Positions 11,519 through 22,609 are shown, counted from the first letter of the stretch. The stretch is 64,000 bases of DNA from Excoecaria cochinchinensis (GCA_947683425.1 CANTUQ010000073.1:12669501-12733500); one strand, 5' to 3'. Made by a program: numbers and translations. Notes: generated by a model from the letters alone, not told the origin.

Positions 11519-12761
11519 CTGTGACACGCGCCGAACCTCGATGCCTCCCGAAAGCCCGTCTTAGGGCGATTGGGAGAGGTTCATAAAAATATGTAAGGTA
11601 TTTACAAGCTGCGTCTATTTTGGGCAACAAAGAGGTTTGTTGGAGTCGCCACCCAATAGAACATTGGGAAGGGTCGTCTAGCCTCATCGAGCCTAAGACG
11701 GCGCATACATATCCATCTTGGGCTAACCAGAGAGATTTTTGAGATCTCAGCCTCTACCCCCTGGAGCCTAGGATTGTAATCGTTGAGCACAAAGACCAGA
11801 GAAAGTTCAGGACTCCCCATTTATTCATACCTTGGCTAAGTTTATAATCAAGTTTTGAATTTAGTATTTCATCCCATTTCTCATTCAATTTTTAATGCAA
11901 TTTAATTAAACGCATATCAAACATATAAATAAAGCGGTAAATAAAATAAATGAATGCAAAATAAATTACAATAAAACTAGGGGCGGAATACAACCACCCA
12001 TTTGTAAATAAAATACAACTCATGCATAAATCGGGTTATTTAAAATAAGGACATTGGTCCTCTCATGCATAATTAAAGAAAACAATTTTAAAGTGACAAT
12101 TTATTTTGGGGGAAAAGCTAGGACATTGGTCCCATTTTTATTTAGAAAAAAAATCAAATTAATTAATATAAATATTTTTGTGATTTTTTAATTAACGTGC
12201 ATAAAAATAAATTTATTATTACAAATTACATAATAATAAACCCAAAGGAAAACAAAATAATAAAAATAATAAAAAAAACAACATCCAAATGGATTCTCAC
12301 TTGGTATGGAAAAGACTCACACATAAAAATAAGTATTGAAATAAAAGAAACAAATAAAAGTCATATTAGTAATAAAAATGAGTTAAACATACTATAAAAA
12401 TAAAGTAAATAAAAAGGCATCATGTATGACAAACCAATTAAAATGACATAATAAAAAATATGCAATTTAACAATTTAACAATTTAACATGCATAAAAAAT
12501 AACATAATAATAATAAAATTCAACATGCATAAAAAACATAAAATAATAATTATAAGATTTAACATGCATAAAAAAAACCATAAAATAATGATAATAGAAT
12601 TTGACATGCATAAAAAAACCATAAAATAATGATAATAGAATTTGACATGCATAAAAACATGAAATAATAACAATAACATCCAATCATGCATAAAAAATAT
12701 AAAACATGTAAAATTCAACATGCATAGAATTAAAATAATGATGGTAATAATAAAAATAAAC

Positions 12762-12854
<93 letters not shown>
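12762..12854. repeat. (AAT)n microsatellite, about 31 units, in A 5' LTR
   Basis: This run is in the first AAT tract of the LTR; the second tract (12935-12951) is short. In the other LTR the reverse holds. Confidence 0.97.
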
Positions 12855-12857
<3 letters not shown>

Positions 12858-13857
12858 AATGATGGTAATAACTACAATAATAATAATAACATAATAATAT
12901 CAAAGAATATGAACAATCAAATAACATAATAACAATAATAATAATAATAAAAGAAGATGAACAATCCAATTAAAAATAGAAGAATAACATGAAAATAAAA
13001 TAAGCCAATTATGATAAAACATGTTAAATGATGATACTAATAATATATATGAACTAAAAAAATGATGACAATAATATGAACATGAACAATTAAATGAGAA
13101 ATAAGAATAAAAAATAATAATATGAACAATTAAACAAAAAAAAGAAATAAGAAGTAAAAATATGAACAATTAAATAATAGATTTAAAAGAATTTACATGA
13201 TAATCAATTAAATAAAAGCAAAGGAATAAAAAGAAGAATAAAATGATAGAAATAAAAGAATTTACATGTTAATTAATTAAATAAAAATGAAATGAAATTA
13301 AAAATCAAACTAAGAAATTGAGCCAAGAATGTTTACCCTCAAAATTGATCTTGAAGAAATGAAGGTAGATGATCCAATTCCTTGTCTTGATTTGAAAAAA
13401 ATGATTAGAAGAAAAAATAAAATATTGAAAGATAAATTTTACTCAAGAACAAACAATTAGTTTATTTGTCTTAAAGTAAAAAGTTGTCAATTGAAAATAA
13501 GAAAAATTCTCAAGAACAAAAATTGTTATTTTTTGTCTTAAGAATTGCTAGAAATTCCTTTAGAAATTGAGAGAATTTGGTTGAGAGAAGAGAGAAGAAG
13601 AAAAAAAAGTTTTCTAAAGAAAATCCCCCCTAATTCTCTCTCCAAAATCCTTTTTATTTCCCCCAAAATTCAGATTTTTTAATTAAAGAAATTAAATTAA
13701 TTTAATTCCCATAACTCAAAAAAAAAAAACAACTGAATTTGGAGAGTTGGAAGATAGAAGGATTTTAGAATTAAATTTTGCCAAAAAAATGAGTTAAAAA
13801 GCATTTAAAATGAAGAATTTATGGACAAAAAGGCCAAAATAGGCAAAACGGACGAAC

Positions 13858-13922
13858 AGGGGCGCGCGGCGACCGACGGCCTGCCCGTGCGTAGGCGCGA
13901 CCGACGGGCAGCCCGTCCCTCC
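13858..13922. repeat. GC-rich dyad island in A 5' LTR
   Basis: The counterpart of 1981-2078 with one unit fewer; the dyad GACGGGC-A-GCCCGTC is retained. Confidence 0.85.
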
Positions 13923-14168
13923 CGCGGAAATATTTTTTTTTTTAAATCCTATAAAATATAATAATTTAAAAACTCACTTTTTTCCTCACAAAATAAATTT
14001 TAAAATACTTTAAAAATATTTTTGAAATACATTTTTATTTAATTTTAAAACAAAAAATCGACAAGGAAATCGTCACTTCCAACTTCATTCTTTTTGCCTA
14101 TAGATCGGCACACTTAATTTCATCATTGGGTAATCCTGATCTTGGCTACTCGGGACCCGGTGTCTACA

Positions 14169-15071
14169 CCTAGCCTTTTGCTATAACAACTCCAGGTCCT
14201 TCAGAGTTACCTCCATTCTCATACTACAGTCGTACTGTCTCATGAATTCTCTCGTTAATAGATCCCAGTCTTTTTTCGACCTTCTATCCAGTCTGTGGTA
14301 CCAATCGATCACCGGCCCAGTCAGATTAAGGCATAAGTACTCCACCTTTTGTTTCCTTATAAGTCCCGTGCCCTTCATGATCAGGGCGTACTACTTGATA
14401 TGCGCCGACAGGTCCGAAGTACCATCGAATTTTGGCAACTCGGGCATTTTAAACCTTTGGGGTAGCAGCTCTTCGTCTCCCAAGTCTATATCTTCAGGAA
14501 TAACCCCTTTTCCGGCCGACAGTAGGCGTGTGATGGCTTCCATCTTTTCTTCCATCTTTCTTACCACATCATCCTCTAACTTGGGGACCCTACACCTCAC
14601 AGCTTGAGGAAATATCGGCTCATCTTCCTCCTCTTTTAAGAAATCATCCCTCGGATCCGAAATCCTCACTCGTCTTTGTTCAACTGGAGCTACCACTCTG
14701 GGCTCGGCGGTTGGTCGTTGCACATTCACAGCTAGTATGGGAGTCTCCCCCACAGCAGTGTTTCAATTTGCTCAACAGTTGGAGCTGTAGACGGTTGTCC
14801 TGCATTTGGTGCCATATGGGCTATGAGGTTTCCCATTATAGCAAGCATCTTTCTCTCGAAGTCCTCGAACCTTCTGTCTAAGTATTGTGTTGTTAAAGCA
14901 CCCGAATCTTACGATAAGCCTGCCATCACCAATCTAGGGGATCATTCTGAATAAGAGTCTGAGCTTCTATCTGAATCTGAACCCAACACCGATACCAACC
15001 CCGACGGCTCAACTACTTGATTTCTGACCAACCTCCCACTAGGATCTCTGGACCACTCGAATGGATCTATG
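14169..15071 (-). pseudogene. gag: Gag fragment of older Tat element B
   Basis: The minus strand shows the same gag architecture as A at lower identity: a Met-rich helix (RRFEDFERKMLAIMGNL) near 14850, PKLEDDVVRKMEEKMEAI, FKMPELPKFDGTSD, and WYHRLDRRSKKDWDLL. TAG stops occur at 14391-14393 (Gln in A and D) and 14181-14183 (Gln in A); there is at least one more stop and a frameshift in the N-terminal third. The fragment ends at 14169 where A is inserted, so the rest of B's gag and pol lies beyond A and outside the window. Confidence 0.88.
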
Positions 15072-15857
15072 ATGGCTGAAAAGCTCAAAATGGTTAGCAT
15101 GATGCATGGATGACATTAGAGATGCATGATCGTGTTGATGCATCAGAGATAACCACAAGCAAGCAGATAGATCCTTCCAACCTTATTTCCCCCACACACG
15201 TGGTAATATAGTCTCTTTCCTAGGCGAACTTCGTCCATGGGTCAACAGGGAACCCAATGGGCGCGCATGGTGCACGGTGAAAAATCGGCAGCATAACATT
15301 TCTAGCCTAATGTACATACGTATGGATGTTTGGCCGTTATGTATTTAAACAATTTAACCAAACCGAAATGGACCCAATGGGGCATGAAAACCTTTGATAG
15401 AGACTATTTAATTTGATTGATTTTGCTCAATATATGACAGCCCAAATAGCAAGCATGTATTATGGTACATTTCACCTAGTGGAAGTTTCTATTTGCCATT
15501 ACATGAGTTTTGGTCGAGGTAGTGATACTTTAGGTCTACCCAAGCATGGTCCCTACCAACGGGTCTAGCTCATCACGAGCATAGTGACCAATCGGGTCTC
15601 CATTTGATATACCTTTAATTATACGAGACTTGGGCTGGTGGTTATCCTTAACATTTCCCTACAATGAGTGAAAGTAGGGTCCTGCCTCGGGAATGCACCG
15701 GGGTAGATAGGGGACCAACTAACATAATTCTAAGGCTCTAAAATGCAATGCAATTTTCGAAAAGAGATAGGATTTTAAGTTTTAAAAACTCAATTATACA
15801 TTTTAACTAAAACACTTTTAGAGCAAAGTCACAAACAGTCCCCAGTGGAGTCGCCAC
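15072..15857 (-). other. Leader and primer binding site of element B
   Basis: Homologous to the leader of A. The PBS TGGCGACTCCACTGGGGAC is at 15838-15856, one base from the LTR end. Confidence 0.85.
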
Positions 15858-16374
15858 TGTGACGCATGCCGAACCAAGCAAAGGCCCTCATTGAACCCGC
15901 TTTTAGGATTCGAGGGATTGGTTCGCGTCTTTTTGATCATGGACGCCATGAGACATCTTGGATGCTTCCTTCCCAATAGAACATTGGAAAGGAATATCTA
16001 GCCCCTTGGCACCTTTGGGCACCTTTGAGGTATTTTGGAGTCGCCACCCAATTTATGAGAAATTGGGAAAGGTCTCTAACCTCTTATTGGTCTAGACCAG
16101 AGATTGGTGTTCGAAACTTCACTCTTATTTATGATTTGGTTAATTATAAGTGAGTTTTTAACTTCCTAAAATTATTCCTCTTATCTCACACGATTTAAAT
16201 AAAGGCACATCGCAAGCATTTAAAAAGCAGTAAAGGAAAGCTATAAAGAAAAGCTGTAAATAAAGCGATAACGGAAAACAAATCAACACGCAAGCACACA
16301 ATTACATGGAAGATAGGGGCAGAAAACAACCCCCAAATAGAAGAAGATAAAAAGGGAAAATGGGACGAAATACA
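15858..16374 (-). mobile_element. 5' LTR of element B, first part (U5 side)
   Basis: It begins TGTGACGCATGCC on the plus strand. It has the hairpin TTCCCAATAGAACATTGGAA near 15970, the PBS-like TGGAGTCGCCAC at 16036-16047 and the tract of AAAGC/TAAAGCG words typical of these LTRs. It is interrupted at 16374 by solo LTR M and resumes at 18957. ATACA at 16370-16374 is one copy of the target duplication. Confidence 0.85.
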
Positions 16375-16800
16375 TGTGAAGCCCTTTTCCAACTGCTGGA
16401 TTAGCTCAACAAAGCAGCCAGGAACGATTATTACACACACACAGAATGCATACACACTTGCTTTCTAATTCCTGTTAAATCCTGAACAATAAAATTCCTT
16501 CATATAAACTCATCCACATGCATATCATGCCATTCACTTCTAGGTCATTCACTATCTTCATATACTTATTACACATATACATATATAACTAACCATATTC
16601 AGTTAATAGCTTTACACATTTGTAGCATTCTCATTTTACATATTACTTATACAAAAAGCTTATACATGGATTATACAAAAATTCCATAACAAAAACCCCC
16701 AAAACCTACGCTAGCAGCTTCCCTAATGTTGACCGTTATAAGCGGGAGTGTCCTTCAGTCACCTCTCGTCCGTACCTACACGGATTAGAGTAAACCCGTG

Positions 16801-16818
16801 CTAAGCGATAACGCTTAG
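16801..16818 (-). promoter_or_regulatory. Conserved LTR hairpin in M
   Basis: CTAAGCG-ATAA-CGCTTAG has a 7-bp stem and a 4-base loop. Equivalents: 28876-28893 (L), 32080-32097 (H) and 57095-57110 (G, TAAGCC-CAAT-GGCTTA, with both arms changed). The role is unknown; it lies downstream of the presumed promoter in the sense of the element. Confidence 0.65.
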
Positions 16819-17249
16819 TGGGGAACACACACATAACATATAACATAACATAACATTAATTAACACCCAAGCATCATGCAATAATTCATGTTTGATTACT
16901 AGCCATAAACATCCAAATAGCATTATAGGCATATCGTAATCGCTTAACACACTTGTACTCATATAGCATTACTCAACTCATTCGAGTGATCAAGAACGTA
17001 GCAAACATATTGATTGAGTTTATCATCATTTCTTTTGTTTAATTACCTGCAATTCAAAAACGCGGATAACGGGTTTCGCATTGGTACCATCAAGGTACGA
17101 TATTCGCATTATAAACTTATTCATGCATTGGTACCCTAAGGTACAATAATTGCATTAAGCATTATTCCATGTATAGAAATCCAACAAGGATTATTTCGCA
17201 TTGTGATTCCAGAGGAATCGGACGCATGGGGCTACAGTACTTTGACCCT

Positions 17250-17263
17250 ATAGGCATGCCTAT
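17250..17263 (-). promoter_or_regulatory. Palindrome overlapping a TATA-like box in M
   Basis: The perfect palindrome ATAGGCATGCCTAT. Equivalents lie at 28410-28423 (ATAAGCATGCTTAT, both arms changed, followed by TATAAAGG), 32552-32565 (one mismatch) and 57503-57518 (TATAGGCATGCCTATA). It lies 400-480 bp from the LTR hairpin in all four LTRs. A core-promoter role is an inference. Confidence 0.55.
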
Positions 17264-17594
17264 CTATCCACTACTTGACTCGCAGGCTTTAGTTAACTAA
17301 TTTCATTATCAATTTCATGTTTGCCATTACTCACAACACATCCACCAATCATTGTCAAATTCTCTTTTACATTTATTCACAATGCACTAACCATTCACAT
17401 CACTTGTATACACTTCATGCTTCTTATACCAATTTATACTTGATCATTAATTAAGCAAGTGATCGTATTCAAGAATCATCTTAATCATATTTAGTTCTAA
17501 AATAATGCTCACACATAATTTCACTCACCTTGTCTTAAAGCCTCATCAATTGCAAGTTCAAATACATTAAGGTTATATTGCCAAACAGAGAGGG

Positions 17595-17922
17595 GTCACG
17601 GTGGCATCCAATTTGGTCGCCACCGTGACATATTGAAGTCCTCAAATAGAATGTAATATGTGGTAGGTCACGGTCACAACCAATTTGGTTATCACCGTGA
17701 CATACCATCAACCTCACGGGCAAAATGCATCTTGGAGTACCTCACAGTCACAACCATTTTGGTTGTCACCGTGACATATCCTTCAATGCAAAATAGAATG
17801 TAAACTTTGGTATCTCACGATCACAACCATTTTGGTTGTCACCATGACATACCAAATACACTTAGGCAGAATTGAATTCATGCATACCTCACGGTCATAA
17901 CCACTTTGATTGTCACCGTGAC
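17595..17922. repeat. Array of five 35-bp dyads at 73-bp period
   Basis: Dyads start at 17595, 17667, 17741, 17814 and 17888. Each has arms of about 14-15 bp, TCACGGTCACAACCA and TGGTTGTCACCGTGA, around an AT-rich loop. The first copy has GGTGGC/GCCACC instead, changed on both arms. The linkers of about 38 bp are less conserved (AAATAGAATGTAA recurs). Confidence 0.92.
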
Positions 17923-18141
17923 CTATGCAAAAACACTATAACACAGCTGTGTTTTGCCAAAGCATAGCTGTGCTTCCCATTTCTATTCTCTTTTCACATT
18001 TAGGACTTCAAACCTCACTTTCTCTTTTACCAATCACACCAATAACATCAACATATTCACAAATGACACATACCTGATTTCCACTTTGCTATTTCCATCC
18101 AATCGAACACAAATCTTATTAACTTTCATCACATACTTATA

Positions 18142-20691
18142 TAGTACTCAATCACAACATTTCCATCAATTAACCAAAGCACAACACCAATCCCATAATC
18201 AATAATCTACCGAATTCATTCACAAGGACTAGAGTTTCAAGTACTCATGCAATTCATGCCAATTTCCTACTCAAGCAAATACAAATCAAAATAACCACAC
18301 AAATATAGGTTTAGTTCCCAAACCTCGTCGCCTATGCTCCTAATTTCATTGGGCAGTTGACTCCCTAATTTTGGCTTTCCCCTTGTCCTTCTTCACTTCT
18401 TCAGCTAACAAAACCAGTTCGATTCCAAGATTGAACATAATCCATCAATTCTCATTCCAATTGAAACTAAAATCAAGGAAAGGAGTAGAAGATGGGAAAC
18501 ACCATTTACTTAACCACTTACCTTTCAAATTTAGCTCTTAATTATTGTTCTTTCTAACCATAGACATGCAACCAATTCAATGCTCTCTCTCAAAACCACT
18601 CTCATGCAAAAAAGAAGAAGAAACACTGAAAATGACTGAATACTCACAAATGGGTCACTTCTCCTTCCTTAAAGAGGCACATGCATGCATAAGGTGGAGG
18701 TGGCAAACTCATAAGGAGCCACACGGATTCCACTCAGATTAAGTTAATCTTAGTTTATGCTTTAATAAATCCACATCAAATGCCACTAGCTCATCATTAT
18801 CTTAATCTTATACAGTTACTAATTGGCCACTAAACTTTCCTTCATCATTTCAATTGAATCCTTCCTTTGTTATAATTAAGTCCAAACCTACACATTCAAT
18901 CACACAAACACCCAAGTTAGACCAATTACAACTAGGGTACATTTTCGGCCATTACAATACAATCCCTAAATAAATAATATTGCCCCAAAATTAAATACAG
19001 GGGCCCAAAAGGAAATGCATAAATTTATACAATCAAACAAAATCAACTATAAGAAAAACATACATAAATCGGGACATTTGTTTAGTTTAGGAACACTGAT
19101 TCCTTCGCACTTATTTGAGGGTTTAGGAACATTTGTTCCTTCGCGATTATTTAAAGTGGGTTCGAAGAGTTATTCGATTGCTAGTTCAAAAAATCGGGAT
19201 GAGCGATCCCATTTTTGGAGAAAATTTAACTCTTTATTTTATTGTGTCATTTTACATTGCTTAGCTAAAATGAGGGACATTGGTCCCAATTTTATTAGTA
19301 GAAACCCAATTTAATTATAAAAATATTTTTGGGACTTTTTATCCCACGCGTGCATAAATAAAACAATTATTTACAAACAAGCACAACAGAAGGAGGGAAA
19401 TAAGAAAGGTCTCACCAATTTTAGTACTCAATCACAACATTTCCATCAATTAAGCAAAGCACAACACCAATCCCATAATCAATAATCTACCGAATTCATT
19501 CACAAGGACTAGAGTTTCAAGTACTCATGCAATTCATGCCAATTTCCTACTCAAGCAAATACAAATCAAAATAACCACACAAATATAGGTTTAGCTCCCA
19601 AACCTCGTCACCTATGCTCCTAATTTCGTTGAGCAGTTGACTCCCCAATTTTGGCTTTCCCCTTGTCCTTCTTCACTTCTTCAGCTAACAAAACCAGTTC
19701 GATTCCAAGATTGAACATAATCCATCAATTCTCATTCCAATTGAAACTAAAATCAAGGAAAGCAGTAGAAGATGAGAAACACCATTTACTTAACCTCTTA
19801 CCTTTCAAATTTAGCTCTTAATTCTTGTTCTTTCTAAACATATACATGCAACCAATTCAATGCTCTCTCTCAAAACCACTCTCACGCAAAAAAGAAGAAG
19901 AAACACTGAAAATGACTGAATACTCACAAATGGGTCACTTCTCCTTCCTCAAAGAGGCACATGCATGCATAAGGTGGAGGTGGCAAACTCATAAGGAGCC
20001 ACACGGATTCCACTCAGATTAAGTTAATCTTAGTTTATGCTTTAATAAATCCACATCAAATGCCACTAACTCATCATTATCTTAATCTTATACAGTTACT
20101 AATTGGCCACTAAAATTTTCTTCATCTTTTTAATTGAATCCTTCCTTTGTTATAATTAAGTCCAAACCTACACATTCAATCACACAAACACCTAAGTTAG
20201 ACCAATTACAACTAGGGTACATTTTCGGCCATTACAATACAATCCCTAAATAAATAATATTGCCCCAAAATTAAATACAAGGGCCCAAAAGGAAATGCAT
20301 AAATTTATACAATCAAACAAAATCAACCATAAGAAAAACATACATAAATCGGGACATTTGTTTAGTTTGAGAACATTGGTTCCTTCGCACTTATTTGAGG
20401 GTTTAGGAACATTGGTTCCTTCGCGATTATTTAAAGTGGGTTCGAAGAGTTATTCGATTGCTAATTTAAAAAATTGGGATGAGCGATCCCATTTTTGGAG
20501 AAAATTTAACTCTTCATTTTATTGTGTCATTTTACATTGCTTGGCTAAAATGAGGGATATTGGTCCAATTTTATTAGTAGAAACCCAATTTAATTATAAA
20601 AATATTTTTGGGACTTTTTATCCCACTCGTGCATAAATAAAACAATTATTTACAAACAAGCACAACAGAAGGAGGGAAATAAGAAAGGTCT
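18142..20691. repeat. 1.28-kb tandem duplication across the M/B junction
   Basis: 18142-19421 is repeated at 19422-20691 with about 97% identity (about 35 differences counted by eye). Each copy holds the last 815 bp of solo LTR M, its ATACA duplication and about 460 bp of B's LTR, so the duplication came after the M insertion. A short non-matching filler (CACCAATTT, 19413-19421) sits at the junction. Confidence 0.9.
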
Positions 20692-20947
20692 TCACGCGTC
20701 GTGACCCATCCGGGAAGTCGCGGAAGAGGTCATGGAAATGCTCACATAATGCGACTCAAATTAAATCTTAGACAGAAAAAATAACATTAAAAATATTAGT
20801 AACAATTCTAAAAATTAAACAACCAAAGGCAAAATAAATATGTAACATGTTAATTTAATATAGAAAGTAATTCACATGCAAGATAGATTAAAAATAAGCC
20901 ATGTTGACATAATAATAACAACAAAGATAATAGTAGCAATCATAATG

Positions 20948-21002
<55 letters not shown>

Positions 21003-21023
21003 TAACAGTAATGACAAATAATG

Positions 21024-21098
<75 letters not shown>

Positions 21099-21392
21099 TA
21101 AAATAAATAGATATGAAGTAATAATAAATAAATAATACAATGATAACAGCAATAGTAATAATAATAATACATGAAAAAAGGGGAGAAGAAAGTTGACGAC
21201 ATCAGGGAATATAAAGCTAAAAACCTTAAAAATTAACTAAAAGGCACAAGGGAAACATATAAAAAGGAACTAAACATGAAAAGCGAACAGGAGAAAATAA
21301 TATCAAAATGGTTAGAAAATAAACATGGTAAACGTAGCAAAAACAATGAAATTAATAACCATAAATAATAAATGTAAAATAAGACGGGCCCA
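18957..21392 (-). mobile_element. 5' LTR of element B, second part, truncated
   Basis: B's LTR resumes after the ATACA duplication. It includes the hairpin series GGGATGAGCGATCCC and GGGACATTGGTCCC at 19196-19287, duplicated in the second copy, and two (AAT)n runs. The expected LTR end GTGTCTACA is absent: sequence changes abruptly to element C gag at about 21392, a deletion or rearrangement junction. Confidence 0.8.
20947..21097. repeat. (AAT)n microsatellites in B LTR
   Basis: Two runs (20947-20998 and 21022-21097) are separated by a short CAATAACAGTAATGACAA spacer. Confidence 0.95.
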
Positions 21393-21915
21393 ACTTTGGC
21401 GACTTTTCCTTTGCTACCATCTGGTCCTCTTGCTCATCTTCCCACAAGTCAAACTCAGATTTAGGGCCTTCTCTATGCTCAATAGGCGCTGGCGCTCTTG
21501 GCTTAATAGCAGGTGGGTCAACTACTGCTGGGGGATCCTCTCTTACAGCCCCTTGTTTATCTTGCCCCCTAATTGGAGCAGCAGCTTGTGGTCCAGCAAG
21601 TGGGGCTAAGGTAGTAGCTAGGTTGCCCATCATCGCCATCATTCTGGCCTCAAACTCTTCCATTCTTCTCCCTGCCTCTTCAGCAATAATTGCCCGGGTT
21701 GCATCAGACCCACTTGATTGGTTAGTCATACTTGTCTCAGCTGATAACTCGGAAGATAATATCTCACTACCTTCTGAAAGAGAATTTGAACTCTGATCTG
21801 ACACTAGCTCTGGTATTCCAAAGAGTGGAATCTTTCTTAGCCGACCGTCAGGACCTCTAAACCACTTGGACGAATCTTTGATGGCTGCAGAATACACCTC
21901 GTTAGGATGATGCAT
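21393..21915 (-). pseudogene. gag: Gag N-terminal fragment of Tat element C
   Basis: From the ATG at 21915 (MHHPNEVYSAAI) the frame is open through the Ser/Glu-rich N-terminus (ELVSDQSSNSLSEGSEIL), the Met-rich helix RRMEEFEARMMAMMGNL, and across the point where A has a TGA (here EDQMVAKEKSPKL). Homology ends after PKL at about 21392, where it runs into B's LTR. It is closest to A and D, and shows what the intact N-terminus looks like. Without the rest of gag it is not functional. Confidence 0.88.
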
Positions 21916-22609
21916 GATTGAAATGCAATGCATGGTCGTGCTGATGCGGTATAGATAAACACATGAAAGCAGATAGATCCTTCCAACCTTATCTCTCCCA
22001 CACACGAGGTAGTGTAGTCTCTTTCCTAGGTGGGCTTTATCGAAGGGTTACCAGGGAACCCATTGGACGCGTATGGTGCACGGTGAAAAGCCGGCAGCAT
22101 AACACTTCTTTCCTAATGTGCATACATAAGGGTGTTTGGCCATTGTATATTTAAACAGTCCAACTAAATTTAGATAGGCCCACCGGGGCATAAAAGCCCT
22201 TGATGAAGACCATTTAATTTGATTGATTTTATTCAATATATGACGGCCCAAATAGCAAGCACGGTATTATCGTGCATTTCATCTAGTGGAAGTATCTAGT
22301 GCCATTACATGAGCTTTGGTCAAAAGGTGTTCATACTTTCGGGCTCCCCAAGCATGGTCCCTGCCAACGGGTCTAGCTCATCACGAGCATAATGACCGAT
22401 TGGGTCTCCATTTGATATACCATAAGGTACGAGGCTTGAGCTGCTGATTATCCTTAACACTTCCCCACATTGAGTGAACGTAGGGTCATGCTTCGGGAAT
22501 GCACCGAGGTTAAGATAGGGACCAAACTAGCATAGATCTAAAGCTCTAATGATATGCAATGCAATTTCAAAAATGGATGAAATTTTTAAATTAAAACTCA
22601 ATTGTAAAT
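21916..22609 (-). other. Leader of element C, primer site deleted
   Basis: Homologous to the A leader up to the poly-T-like AATTGTAAATTTTT near 22605. The PBS and the last part of the LTR are missing: the sequence jumps to ACGAGACACAAGAGG inside U5. Confidence 0.8.

Larger units (their letters stand above)
1..14168 (-). mobile_element. Tat-lineage Ty3/gypsy retrotransposon A, nearly complete
   Basis: The segment 1-2323 is repeated at 11851-14168, giving two LTRs in direct orientation around a 9.2-kb interior. On the minus strand the order is 5' LTR, primer binding site, leader, gag, protease with G-patch, RT, RNase H, second RNase H, integrase, 3' UTR array, polypurine tract, 3' LTR. The second RNase H and the lack of a chromodomain place it in the Tat lineage (Ogre/Retand relatives); it lacks the extra 5' ORF of Ogre. 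Its 5' LTR ends inside the gag of element B. The expected target duplication is CCTAG (14169-14173); the partner lies outside the window. All ORFs carry stops or frameshifts, so it cannot act on its own. Confidence 0.93.
11520..14168 (-). mobile_element. 5' LTR of element A
   Basis: 2649 bp, from TGTGACACGCGCC on the plus strand (LTR 3' end) to GTGTCTACA (LTR 5' end). R/U5-side features: a PBS-like TTGGAGTCGCCAC at 11640 and the hairpin CCCAATAGAACATTGGG at 11652-11668. Hairpins GGACATTGGTCC occur near 12050 and 12120. The U3 side holds (AAT)n and a GC-rich island (13858-13922). Confidence 0.95.
16375..18956 (-). mobile_element. Solo chromovirus-type LTR M with ATACA target duplication
   Basis: 2582 bp, from TGTGAAGCCC to GGCCATTACA, flanked by ATACA on both sides (16370-16374 and 18957-18961). 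No internal region is present, so it arose by LTR-LTR recombination. Orientation is inferred from two modules shared with the Tekay LTRs of H and G: the hairpin CTAAGCGATAACGCTTAG at 16801-16818 and the palindrome ATAGGCATGCCTAT at 17250-17263. It carries a unique five-dyad array at 17595-17922. Family assignment to Tekay is by these shared modules only. Confidence 0.88.

Noticed and set aside
17595..17922. CRISPR-like look: 35-bp dyad repeats with ~38-bp spacers
   Set aside because: Plant LTR context, no cas genes, linkers share words and repeats differ between units. It is an LTR dyad array.
18545..18742. Small ORF repeated at 19825-20022
   Set aside because: It repeats because of the tandem duplication of LTR DNA; no coding signal.
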